Made by a program: the position numbers and the translations under genes
Shown: piece after piece, positions 18,644 to 25,760 of the stretch
Layout: every line of letters starts with the position of its first letter
Numbering within the stretch: position 1 is the stretch's first letter
The notes under the pieces: model-generated
What the model was told of the DNA's origin: nothing
Seen by the model: only the letters and a program-made list of their open reading frames with translations
Database searches by the model: none
Source of the DNA: Pseudomonas sp.
GTDB lineage: Bacteria; Pseudomonadota; Gammaproteobacteria; Pseudomonadales; Pseudomonadaceae
Length of the DNA: 38,431 bases
Reading direction: 5' to 3'
NCBI GenBank assembly: GCA_030603065.1
Contig: JAUVYN010000027.1
Location: 1-38,431, forward strand

Positions 18644-19537
18644 ATGCTCAACTCATTATTTTTCAACGGCAGGGCGGCGAATTTCAGCCGGACCGCCGTC
18701 GGTGTACTCGGCGCGGCAGCCCTGCATCTCGCGACCACATCGGTATTCGCCGACGAGGGGGGCGCGGAGCTGGTGCGGTTGCTGAATGAATACAGGCAAT
18801 CGGGTTCGGAGTGTGCCGGCCAAAGCGTATCCTCTCCGGGGCCTCTGGCTCCCAATGAACGGCTCAACGCGGCACGGCTAGACACCGGCGAGCGGCTCCT
18901 TAGCGCCCTGCAGTCAGCCGGTTACCGGGCGAGCCGTGCCCGAGCGATGGCAGTCAGCGGCCCACAGGAGGCTGAGGCGGCGTTGGGTGCTCTGGCTCGT
19001 CAATATTGTACCGAGCTGCTGAGCAATCGTTATGCAGAGGTGGGTGTCTCGCGAACTGCAAACCGTTGGCAGGTTGTTCTGGCCAAGCCACTGCTGTCAG
19101 ATGAACTGCGTGATTGGCAAGATGCGGGAAAGGCGATCCTGGAAAAGATAAATCAGGTGCGCAGCGAGGCTCAGAACTGCGGGCCCGAGTTCTTCGAGGC
19201 GGCGCGGCCGTTACGCTGGAGTGAAACTCTGGGCGCCTCGGCACTCGCACATAGCCGGGATATGGCCGACCAGGGTTACTTCAGTCACATCAGCCCGGAC
19301 GGCACCAATGTAGGCGACCGTGCAAGGCGTGATGGCTACAGGTGGAGCAGTATCGGAGAAAACATCGCAGCGGGGCAGAGCTCCCCAGAACAGGTCGTCT
19401 CGGGCTGGATGCAGAGCCCGGGTCACTGCAGCACCATAATGAACCCCGATTTCACTGAAATGGGTGCGGCCTATTCGGTAAATGAGGCAAGCCCCAGCGG
19501 GATTTACTGGACGCAGGTATTCGGGCGCCCGCGCTGA
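18644..19537 (+). CDS. CAP (SCP/PR-1) domain protein
   Basis: This is a secreted or periplasmic 297-residue protein. A signal peptide-like N-terminus ends near VFADEGG (residue ~37). A region of ~110 residues with no recognised domain follows, then a C-terminal CAP domain from about residue 165: LRWSETLGASALAHSRDMADQGYFSHISPDG, GENIAAGQSSPEQVVSGWMQSPGHCSTIMNPDFTEMGAAY in order. The conserved His of FSHISP and of SPGH and the Glu of GENIA and of TEMG form the CAP cavity. Bacterial CAP proteins have been linked to lipid or metal binding and peptidase activity; the function here is unknown. The ribosome binding site is weak. Confidence 0.85.
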   Translation: MLNSLFFNGRAANFSRTAVGVLGAAALHLATTSVFADEGGAELVRLLNEYRQSGSECAGQSVSSPGPLAPNERLNAARLDTGERLLSALQSAGYRASRARAMAVSGPQEAEAALGALARQYCTELLSNRYAEVGVSRTANRWQVVLAKPLLSDELRDWQDAGKAILEKINQVRSEAQNCGPEFFEAARPLRWSETLGASALAHSRDMADQGYFSHISPDGTNVGDRARRDGYRWSSIGENIAAGQSSPEQVVSGWMQSPGHCSTIMNPDFTEMGAAYSVNEASPSGIYWTQVFGRPR

Positions 19538-19571
19538 GAAGAACCCAGCGTGGGCAGCTTTGAATTGCTGA

Positions 19572-19853
19572 TCAATCCTGACGACTGGTCACTTCCACCA
19601 GGTGGTAGCCGAACTGGGTCTTGACCGGGCCCTGCACCACATTGACCGGTGCGCTGAACACGACCTGATCAAACTCCTTTACCATTTGACCCGGGCCGAA
19701 ACTGCCCAGGTCACCACCGCTGCGGCCTGAAGGGCAGGTGGAATTGTCGCGGGCCACCTTGGCGAAGTCGGCACCGCCTTCGATGGCTGCTTTCAGTTCA
19801 TTGCACTTGGCTTCGCTGTTTACCAGGATGTGGCGGGCAGTTGCGCGGGGCAT
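19572..19853 (-). CDS. ppiC: Parvulin-type peptidyl-prolyl cis-trans isomerase (PpiC-like)
   Basis: This is a cytoplasmic single-domain parvulin of 93 residues, the same length as E. coli PpiC. It shows the parvulin pattern ATARHILVNSEAKCNELKAAI, FAKVARDNSTCPSGRSGGDLG, FGPGQMVKEFDQVVF and GPVKTQFGYHLVEV. It catalyses proline isomerisation in folding. The frame is open 28 codons upstream, but those codons do not match the family and the MPRATARHIL start is typical. It lies 152 bp beyond nirD on the same strand, and no terminator is obvious between them. Confidence 0.92.
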   Translation of the reverse strand: MPRATARHILVNSEAKCNELKAAIEGGADFAKVARDNSTCPSGRSGGDLGSFGPGQMVKEFDQVVFSAPVNVVQGPVKTQFGYHLVEVTSRQD

Positions 19854-20004
19854 TGGACGTCTCCTTTGGGTTAAAGGCGAAGGGTAACCCGGGCCGGTCG
19901 ATGCGGGGAAGCCCGCGCATCGCCGCCAGTTCGTCATCTCTTGCCAGTTGCATCAGCTTTCCGGGCCTGGCCAGCCCTTGCCGGGGCTGCCGTGCACGGG
20001 CTGT

Positions 20005-20397
20005 TCAGCAGGAGGGTCCGATCTCTACCGCCTCTCCATTGATCCGAACCGGCCAGGTTGCCAGCTGCTGGTCCGGGTATTCGACGCAGCTGCCATCCTT
20101 CAGGCGAAAATGCTGCTTGTACAGTGGGGAGGCGATAACCAGATCGCCCTTCAGGTGGCCGATGATCCCGCGGCCAATGACATTGGCGCCAGACTTCGGA
20201 TCGCGGTTTTCCACCGCAAAGATCTGTTCTCCTTCTGGCGCATCCGGCAGGTAGAACAATGCGATCTGGGCGCCCTGATGCCAGGCTACTACGCCGGAAT
20301 TGGCGACCAAATCGGCTCGGCTGCAAAGAGGCTGCCAGGCAACGGGGTAGATGCTGGGCTTGAGTGCCACGGAACGCAGGGTGTTGAGCGGGCTCAT
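20005..20397 (-). CDS. nirD: Assimilatory nitrite reductase (NADH) small subunit NirD
   Basis: NirD is the Rieske-like small subunit of cytoplasmic NADH nitrite reductase. The 130-residue protein has the NirD fold pattern (VALFYLPD-like strand, IFAVENRDPKSGANVIGRGIIG, ASPLYKQHFRLKDGSCVEYPDQQLATWPVR). The two CxH/CxxH cluster motifs of true Rieske proteins are absent, as in other NirD proteins. The ATG at 20397 shares one base with the nirB stop (TGATG), so translation is coupled. The open frame continues upstream within nirB, but that part is a shadow. Confidence 0.94.
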   Translation of the reverse strand: MSPLNTLRSVALKPSIYPVAWQPLCSRADLVANSGVVAWHQGAQIALFYLPDAPEGEQIFAVENRDPKSGANVIGRGIIGHLKGDLVIASPLYKQHFRLKDGSCVEYPDQQLATWPVRINGEAVEIGPSC

Positions 20398-22955
20398 CAG
20401 AGTACCTCCTCGGTCACGGGAATCAGGTGAAGTTCGGATGCGCGGACCGGCCGCCGCTGGCCGCGCTCCTTGACGAAGTGAATGTCCGGATCGCCTCGCT
20501 CGTCGTTGACGAAGGTGCGGAAGCGCTTGAGTTTTTCCGGGTCCTTGAGCGCGTTGGCCCACTCGCATTCGTAGCGGTCGACTACCAATTGCATCTGCGC
20601 TTCGAGTTCGGCGCACAGGCCCAGGCTGTCTTCGATGATGACCTCCTTGAGATAGTCCAGGCCGCCTTCGAGGCTTTCGCGCCAGACCGACGTGCGTTGC
20701 AGCTTGTCCGCGGTACGTACGTAGAACATCAGCACCCGGTCGATATAGCGAACCAGCGTGGCATCATCCAGATCGGTGGCGAACAATTCGGCATGGCGTG
20801 GACGCATTCCACCGTTGCCGCAGATATAGAGGTTCCAGCCCTTGTCAGTGGCGATCACGCCGATATCCTTGCTTTGCGCCTCAGCGCACTCGCGGGTGCA
20901 GCCGCTGACCGCGAACTTGATCTTGTGCGGTGCGCGCAGGCCTTTGTAACGATCTTCCAGGGCGATTGCCATGCCGACGCTGTCCTGCACGCCGTAGCGG
21001 CACCAGGTGCTTCCCACACAGGATTTGACCGTGCGCAGGGACTTGCCGTAGGCGTGGCCGGTTTCGAAGCCGGCTTCGATCAGCTCTGCCCAAATATCCG
21101 GCAGTTGGTGCAGCTGTGCGCCGAACAGATCGATGCGCTGGCCCCCGGTGATCTTGGTATACAGATCGTATTTCTTGGCAACGGCGCCCAGGGTGATCAG
21201 CTTATCCGGCGTGATCTCGCCACCGGCGATGCGCGGCACGATGGAGTAGGTGCCGTTCTTCTGCATGTTCGCCATGAAGGTATCGTTGGTGTCCTGCAGA
21301 GGGACCAGCAGCGGATCGGTGATCGGCTGGTTCCAGCAGGAGGCCAGGATCGAGCCCACCGCAGGCTTGCAGATGTCGCAGCCCACGTGGCCCTTGCCAT
21401 GCTTGGCAAGCAGCTCCTCGAAGGTCTCGATACCTTCGACCCGGACGATGCCGTAGAGCTCCTGGCGGGTATAGGCGAAGTGTTCGCAAAGGCTCTTGTC
21501 GACTTCGACCCCGCGGGCGCTGAGCTCGTGCTCGAATACCTGCTTGACCAGCGCGGCGCATCCGCCGCAGCCACTTGCGGCCTTGGTCACCGCTTTCAGT
21601 TCGCCAAGATCGGTGATGCCGGCATCCACCTGGCAGCAAACGGCGCCCTTGCTTACGTTGTGACAGGAGCACAGCGTTGCGGTGTCAGGCAGAGCATCAG
21701 CGCCCAGCGTTGGTGCGCCGTCGGAAACCGGCAGGATCAGGGTCGATGGATCCGCCGGCAACTTGATGCCGTTCTGTGCGTACTGCAGCAGCGTGTCGTA
21801 ATAGCTGTTGTCCCCGACCAGCACCGCCCCGATCACGGTCTTCCCATCAGGGGAAACTACCAGGCGGCGGTAGCTGTTATTGGATTCATCGATAAAGCGA
21901 TAGCTCTTGGCGCCGGGTGTGGCGCCATGAGCATCGCCGATCGATCCGACATCCACACCCAGCAGCTTGAGCTTGGTGGACATATCGGCGCCGACGAAGG
22001 ACTCGTGATCCTCGCCGACCAGTTGCAGCGCGAGGTTGCGCGCCATGGTGTAACCGGGAGCCACCAGGCCGAAGCAGGTGCCGTTCCAGGCAGCGCATTC
22101 GCCGATGGCGTAAATGGTGGGATCGCTGGTACGGAAGTCACTGTCGATGACCACACCACCGCGCTCGCCGATTGCCAGGCCGGCCTGGCGGCCCAGTGCA
22201 TCCTGCGGACGGATGCCGGCAGAGAAGAGAATCAGATCGGTCTCGAGGAATTCGCCGTCGCTGAAGTTCATGCGGTAGGCGTAATCCGTGCCAGCGACGA
22301 TTTCCCTGGTTGCACGGGAGAGGTGTACTCCTACGCCGAGGGCCTCGATGCGGGCCCGCAAAGCGGCGCCCCCTTCATCATCCAGCTGCACCGGCATCAG
22401 CCGCGGGGCGAACTCCACCACATGGGCTTCCAGCCCAAGCGACTTGAGCGCATTGGCAGCCTCAAGGCCCAGCAGGCCGCCGCCGACCACGACGCCACGA
22501 CGAGCGTTGGTTGCCGCAGCGCGGATGCCGTCCAGATCTTCCAGCGTTCGATAGACCAGCCGCGAGTTGCCTTCAGCGCCGGGGATTGGGGGCACAAAGG
22601 GATAGGAGCCGGTCGCCAGCACCAGACGGTCATAGCGCTGGCGACCCTGTGTGGTAATGACTTCCCGGTTGTCGCGATCAATTTCCAGCACCTGTACGCC
22701 AAGGTGCAGGTGCACACCATGGCAGTCGTACAGGTCGGGTGCGCAAAGAGCCAGCGATTCGGCGTCACGGCCACCGAAATACTCGGAAAGGTGCACGCGG
22801 TCGTAGGCGCGCTGGCGCTCTTCGCCGAAAACATGCACATCATAGTGAGACAGGGCGCCGCGCTCGATGAGCTGCTCGACACAGTGATGACCGACCATGC
22901 CGTTGCCGATGATGACCAGCGTTTCGCTCTTGATCGGGTTGACGATGGAGTTCAT
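20397..22955 (-). CDS. nirB: Assimilatory nitrite reductase (NADH) large subunit NirB
   Basis: NirB reduces nitrite to ammonium with NADH in the cytoplasm. The 852-residue protein has an FAD/NAD(P)H domain at the N-terminus (IIGNGMVGHHC at about 16-26; second dinucleotide motif GVVVGGGLLGLEAA). BFD-like [2Fe-2S] ligands follow (CSCHNVSKGAVCCQ, then SGCGGCAALVKQ, around 430-475), then a C-terminal siroheme/[4Fe-4S] nitrite/sulfite reductase domain with SCVGSTWCRYGVQD, SGCTRECAEAQSKD and CGNGG (about 645-705). The start MNSIVNPIKSETLVIIGNG at 22955 has GAGGAAAGG just upstream. No nitrate reductase or nitrate transporter gene is adjacent in this window. Its 5' region has a sigma-54 promoter and an attenuator-like leader. 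Confidence 0.96.
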   Translation of the reverse strand: MNSIVNPIKSETLVIIGNGMVGHHCVEQLIERGALSHYDVHVFGEERQRAYDRVHLSEYFGGRDAESLALCAPDLYDCHGVHLHLGVQVLEIDRDNREVITTQGRQRYDRLVLATGSYPFVPPIPGAEGNSRLVYRTLEDLDGIRAAATNARRGVVVGGGLLGLEAANALKSLGLEAHVVEFAPRLMPVQLDDEGGAALRARIEALGVGVHLSRATREIVAGTDYAYRMNFSDGEFLETDLILFSAGIRPQDALGRQAGLAIGERGGVVIDSDFRTSDPTIYAIGECAAWNGTCFGLVAPGYTMARNLALQLVGEDHESFVGADMSTKLKLLGVDVGSIGDAHGATPGAKSYRFIDESNNSYRRLVVSPDGKTVIGAVLVGDNSYYDTLLQYAQNGIKLPADPSTLILPVSDGAPTLGADALPDTATLCSCHNVSKGAVCCQVDAGITDLGELKAVTKAASGCGGCAALVKQVFEHELSARGVEVDKSLCEHFAYTRQELYGIVRVEGIETFEELLAKHGKGHVGCDICKPAVGSILASCWNQPITDPLLVPLQDTNDTFMANMQKNGTYSIVPRIAGGEITPDKLITLGAVAKKYDLYTKITGGQRIDLFGAQLHQLPDIWAELIEAGFETGHAYGKSLRTVKSCVGSTWCRYGVQDSVGMAIALEDRYKGLRAPHKIKFAVSGCTRECAEAQSKDIGVIATDKGWNLYICGNGGMRPRHAELFATDLDDATLVRYIDRVLMFYVRTADKLQRTSVWRESLEGGLDYLKEVIIEDSLGLCAELEAQMQLVVDRYECEWANALKDPEKLKRFRTFVNDERGDPDIHFVKERGQRRPVRASELHLIPVTEEVL

Positions 22956-22971
22956 AGCCTTTCCTCTGTCG

Positions 22972-23013
22972 AAAAAAAAGGCGCCTGGAATCCGGGGGAC
23001 TCCAGGCGCCTTT
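22972..23013 (-). terminator. Leader (attenuator) terminator of nirBD
   Basis: On the minus strand AAAGGCGCCTGGA (23013-23001) pairs perfectly with TCCAGGCGCCTTT (22989-22977) around an 11-base loop, and a run of eight T ends at 22972. This is a strong intrinsic terminator placed 17 bp upstream of the nirB start codon, where it would block nirBD unless antitermination occurs. Confidence 0.85.
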
Positions 23014-23088
23014 GCCTGTATTCATGGGTATGTAGGAATGTCATCCGGCGGCACTGCCTGGCGCATTCCGTTCCGTGCCTCCTCAGGC

Positions 23089-23108
23089 AGCGGTCGCCTT
23101 TGACCGCT
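23089..23108 (-). promoter_or_regulatory. Hexaloop hairpin, ANTAR-type P1
   Basis: On the minus strand the stem AGCGGTC/GACCGCT (7 perfect pairs) closes the six-base loop AAAGGC, which has A at position 1 and G at position 4 as in the ANTAR-protein RNA target. A second partner hairpin is less clear. One option is the imperfect stem GGCACG/TGCGCC at 23079-23060, with loop GAACGGAA that may close to AACGGA (also A1, G4). Another is a short TGCC/GGCA stem with loop TGAGGA. Confidence 0.6.
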
Positions 23109-23148
23109 CGGAACATCCGGCGCATTCGCAACCGGACAATTTTCATAA

Positions 23149-23165
23149 AGCAAGGGGTGTGCCAG
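23149..23165 (-). promoter_or_regulatory. Sigma-54 (-24/-12) promoter of nirBD
   Basis: On the minus strand this reads CTGGCACACCCCTTGCT. It matches the RpoN consensus YTGGCAC-N5-TTGCW, with exactly ten bases between the GG and GC dinucleotides. The start point should fall near 23138. Together with the NtrC-like sites upstream, it places nirBD under nitrogen control. Confidence 0.85.
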
Positions 23166-23287
23166 TCGGTGCAGCGGCGCGTCGTGCTAGCAGGGAATGA
23201 TTTTGATAACAGCAGGATAGAGCGGTTTATTAAAGCTGCTGGATAACGCCGCAGCCGAATGCTCGCCATTTGCCGAGCGTGTGCGGC

Positions 23288-23304
23288 TGTCCTACGAAGG
23301 TGCA
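23288..23304 (-). promoter_or_regulatory. NtrC-like site 1
   Basis: This 17-bp sequence matches 10 of 14 fixed positions of the NtrC consensus TGCACCA-N3-TGGTGCA, with one complete GGTGCA half. Its centre is about 158 bp upstream of the predicted nirBD start and 30 bp from site 2, so both sites would face the same side of the helix. Confidence 0.5.
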
Positions 23305-23317
23305 TGTCAGAGCAGAC

Positions 23318-23334
23318 GGAACCAAGATGGTGCG
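23318..23334 (-). promoter_or_regulatory. NtrC-like site 2
   Basis: GGAACCA-AGA-TGGTGCG matches 11 of 14 fixed positions of the NtrC consensus. It is centred near -188 relative to the predicted nirBD start, a normal distance for a sigma-54 enhancer. The stretch between it and the promoter (23166-23287) is partly AT-rich, with an imperfect IHF-like sequence near 23196-23208. The site also lies only about 70 bp before the divergent gene at 23405. Confidence 0.55.
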
Positions 23335-23404
23335 ATACCCACCGGGCGCAATCGGTCGATGAAGATGCTACCCTGAGGACTGTCGAAGACCCGCACACGA
23401 CCCG

Positions 23405-24217
23405 ATGATCAGACGACTTTTCGAGCTATTCAGGCGCGCACCAGTGACCCAGGAAGAACTGCTTCTCGAATCCAGACGCGATGATTACGGCCAGCTGAGG
23501 GTAACCGAAGCGGCGGGCTACCGATTTCTGTATTTCGGTGAGCAGACCGAGCAGAGCTGCAGTTTCATCGCTGATCCGGCGTGGCTCGAATACGACTACA
23601 CTCGTGCCATGCTGCTCGGTCTGTACTGGCAGCAGCGTCCGTCGAGGGTGCTGGTGCTGGGCCTGGGGGGTGGCTCGCTCACCAACTGTCTGCTCGGTCA
23701 TTTCTCGCCAGAGCATGTCACCGCCATAGAACTGCGCCCCGCGGTGATTGAGCTTGCCAGTCGCTGGATGGGACTGGCAACCGATGATCGTCTGCAAATT
23801 GCTCCGGGCTGTGCCCAAGCGTATCTGCATGCAAGTCCCGCCAGCTGTGACCTGCTGTTCACCGACCTGTACATGGAGGGCGGAATATCGCGGCTTCAAC
23901 TGCAACGCGAATTCTTCCGGAGCTGCCATGCGGCTCTTCGCCCCGGTGGTCTGATGGTAATCAATCAGTGGCAGATGGGGGAGAGCGGCCAGCCTTACGC
24001 AGCCAGCCTTCTTGAAGACATGTTCGGGCAGGACTATCTGCAGGTAGTGGTGGAAGAGGGCAATATCCTGCTGTTCATACCGGCCGGCGGCCGTCTGCCG
24101 CTGGAGCGGGAGAACATGTTGGCGTGGGCCGATGCGCTCGAGTCAAGGCTCGGCTACACCTTGCGCCCCTATGTGCAACTGTTGCGGCACGCCGATCAGG
24201 CTCCACCGCTACTCTGA
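23405..24217 (+). CDS. Spermidine synthase-like SAM-dependent protein
   Basis: This is a 270-residue protein of the spermidine synthase (PABS) / SAM-methyltransferase fold. It shows the nucleotide-binding motif VLVLGLGGGSLTNCLL near residue 80, the acidic ExxP segment TAIELRPAVIELA and the Asp-rich segment CDLLFTDLYMEGG where the catalytic Asp of aminopropyltransferases would be. True SpeE has a DGxxF-type N-terminal barrel that is only loosely matched here (YGQLRVTEAAGYRFLYFGEQTEQSC), so it may use another amine or be a methyltransferase. It is divergent from nirBD and shares its 449-bp upstream region (22956-23404). Confidence 0.7.
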   Translation: MIRRLFELFRRAPVTQEELLLESRRDDYGQLRVTEAAGYRFLYFGEQTEQSCSFIADPAWLEYDYTRAMLLGLYWQQRPSRVLVLGLGGGSLTNCLLGHFSPEHVTAIELRPAVIELASRWMGLATDDRLQIAPGCAQAYLHASPASCDLLFTDLYMEGGISRLQLQREFFRSCHAALRPGGLMVINQWQMGESGQPYAASLLEDMFGQDYLQVVVEEGNILLFIPAGGRLPLERENMLAWADALESRLGYTLRPYVQLLRHADQAPPLL

Positions 24218-24223
24218 CAGGTC

Positions 24224-24715
24224 TCAGGCCACCCGGCGGTGACCGGTAAAGTGCAGCAGCGTGCCGCAACGCAGACACTGGTATCGGCGCCCCTTGCCGA
24301 CCCAGGCGTGACGCTGCGCAGTGAAGGGCACAGGTACCGGGCAGGCGCATTTGTACAAGTAACTGGTGCGTCGACGGGCATGAACCACAGGATAATCGTG
24401 ACAACGTTTGGCAGGCAGCCCGAACAGGCCGGTCATGAGCCTCTGCCACTCGGCCCCGTGTGGTCTGATCCGGCTGCCGTGCAGCGCATGGGCGAGCAGG
24501 TGTGCCACCTCATGGGGCACGGTTTCGCGAAGAAACTCCTCGCCATGCTCGCTGTACATCTGAGCGTTGAAGCGCAACAGGTTGCGATTCAGATAGGCCA
24601 CGCCCGCGCGCTGGCCCCGTAGATCAAGCGCGACGGCGGGGCGTGCGAATGAGCGGCCGAGGCGCTCCTCTGCCAGCTCATAACATCGCTCGACGCACGC
24701 CAAAAGTTCGTTCAT
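24224..24715 (-). CDS. sprT: SprT family zinc metalloprotease-like protein
   Basis: This is a 163-residue cytoplasmic SprT protein. It has the zinc-metalloprotease signature HEVAHLLAH at residues 68-76 with a third possible ligand His in HGAEWQ. A C-terminal zinc ribbon has CACP and CLRCG pairs. SprT-like domains occur in SPRTN/Wss1 proteases; the bacterial role is not established. The start MNELLACVERCYELAEERL at 24715 matches the family; the frame extends 46 codons further without similarity. It is convergent with the spermidine synthase-like gene (6 bp gap). Confidence 0.88.
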   Translation of the reverse strand: MNELLACVERCYELAEERLGRSFARPAVALDLRGQRAGVAYLNRNLLRFNAQMYSEHGEEFLRETVPHEVAHLLAHALHGSRIRPHGAEWQRLMTGLFGLPAKRCHDYPVVHARRRTSYLYKCACPVPVPFTAQRHAWVGKGRRYQCLRCGTLLHFTGHRRVA

Positions 24716-24770
24716 AAGGCCGAGTATAAGTCCGAAATGCCCATTCCAGAAGCCCCGCTGTGAAATCGGG

Positions 24771-25238
24771 CTAGATGATACCCGCTTCCAGCCCTGCCGC
24801 CATGAAAAGGCCAAGTTCCTCTGCCTGGGTGATAAATGCGTCCTGCCATTCACCCTTCATGATGAGCGGCGCCTGCACCCAGCTCCAGCGCAGGCCGGTG
24901 ACGATGCCCTCGATCGCACGGCGCGTGCCGGTTCCGTCGAGTCCGGCGCGGATGTAAAGCGCGCAGGGCATGCCCTGCTTGTGCTCCAGCACCGGGTAGT
25001 AGCAGCGATCAAAAAAATCCTTCAGCGCACCGCTCATGTAGCCGAGATTCTCGGTGGTACCGAGAATGATGGCGTCCGCCTGAAGCACGTCGTCCGGGGT
25101 GGCATGCAAGGGCTGGACCCAACGGGCCCTTACCGCGCCGACATCCGGGTGTTGGGCTCCGCGTAGAACCGCTTCAGCGAGGGCGCAGGTGTTGGGTGAT
25201 GGCGCGTGGGCAACAAGCAGTAGAACTTTCGTGGTCAA
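24771..25238 (-). CDS. Flavodoxin-like / NAD(P)H-dependent oxidoreductase
   Basis: This is a flavodoxin-fold protein of about 155 residues. It shows the FMN phosphate loop region VLLLVAHAPSPNTCALAEAV, the LQADAIILGTTENLGYMSGALKDFFDR segment near the isoalloxazine ring and a C-terminal helix. It resembles small flavodoxin/NADPH-dependent FMN reductase proteins. The chosen start is TTG at 25238 because AGGGGGGGA lies directly upstream and the first strand begins at once (TTKVLLLV). The nearest in-frame ATG lies 28 codons upstream inside the neighbouring gene. It is probably cotranscribed with the small membrane protein gene 10 bp upstream. Confidence 0.75.
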   Translation of the reverse strand: MTTKVLLLVAHAPSPNTCALAEAVLRGAQHPDVGAVRARWVQPLHATPDDVLQADAIILGTTENLGYMSGALKDFFDRCYYPVLEHKQGMPCALYIRAGLDGTGTRRAIEGIVTGLRWSWVQAPLIMKGEWQDAFITQAEELGLFMAAGLEAGII

Positions 25239-25248
25239 TAGTCCCCCC

Positions 25249-25536
25249 CTAGCGATTGCGCCAAAGCCGTGCGACAGCACGATCAGAGCCAAGCCAGGCG
25301 ACCAACATGCCCAATAGGCCAACCACGCAGAATACTGTCACCGGTATCAGAAACGCGGGATCGGTGCCTTCGGGAACGAAAAAGCCCAACCCTGCTCCGA
25401 GTGCAAGGAACAGGCCGCTCATGACCCACAGGATGAGCCGGCTTCGCGGTGAGTAGATGCATGGTTCATCGCCACCTTCGAGTCGATTCAACAGAGGAGA
25501 AAACAGTTTTCGAGCATTGTCTTTCAGGCTGGACAT
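25249..25536 (-). CDS. Small two-span membrane protein, unknown function
   Basis: The 95-residue protein has a basic, polar N-terminus (about 1-33) and two hydrophobic segments (about 34-54 and 62-82), and ends with the charged SDRAVARLWRNR, so both ends are likely cytoplasmic. I do not recognise a named family. It lies 10 bp upstream of the flavodoxin-like gene, which suggests cotranscription. An alternative function as a membrane partner of that protein is pure inference. Confidence 0.7.
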   Translation of the reverse strand: MSSLKDNARKLFSPLLNRLEGGDEPCIYSPRSRLILWVMSGLFLALGAGLGFFVPEGTDPAFLIPVTVFCVVGLLGMLVAWLGSDRAVARLWRNR

Positions 25537-25760
25537 ATAGGGAGACCGGGGTGCTTACGGGAAAGTTCAGCCCGAGTGTACCTGTTCAGACGCTATGACC
25601 AGAAGGCCTGACAACGCGGCACGGGTTGCCGCACGGGTGCGCGGGAGAGGTGGAAAGATCCGCTCACCTGCACTATGGTTCTTACAGCTAGAACTGATTT
25701 TGCCGGGATGCCGGCTATCGAACCGCAATTATTTCACTTTCCTGGGGGGAAGCCGGATCC

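Larger units (their letters stand above)
22956..23138 (-). promoter_or_regulatory. nirBD mRNA leader with ANTAR-type attenuator
   Basis: From the predicted start near 23138 to the nirB ATG there is a leader of about 183 nt with no convincing gene. In order it holds a 7-bp stem with hexaloop AAAGGC (23108-23089), a second imperfect hairpin region and an intrinsic terminator (23013-22972), then the ribosome binding site. In Klebsiella nasF and Azotobacter nasAB leaders, ANTAR proteins (NasR, NasT) bind paired hexaloop hairpins with A at position 1 and G at position 4 and allow read-through when nitrate or nitrite is present. The same layout here implies NasT-type control. No nasS or nasT gene is in the window. 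Confidence 0.65.

Noticed and set aside
23014-23090. Alternative antiterminator pairing between CTGCCTG (23090-23084) and CAGGC near the terminator base
   Set aside because: A five- to six-base pairing is possible, but a longer competing 7-bp partner exists at 23060-23054 and no clean switch between the two could be shown by eye.
20427-23246. A very long open frame (939 codons) antisense to nirB
   Set aside because: It mirrors nirB over its whole length, has no recognisable domain or ribosome binding site, and runs through the nirBD leader. It arises from GC-rich codon use in nirB, which conserves all family motifs.
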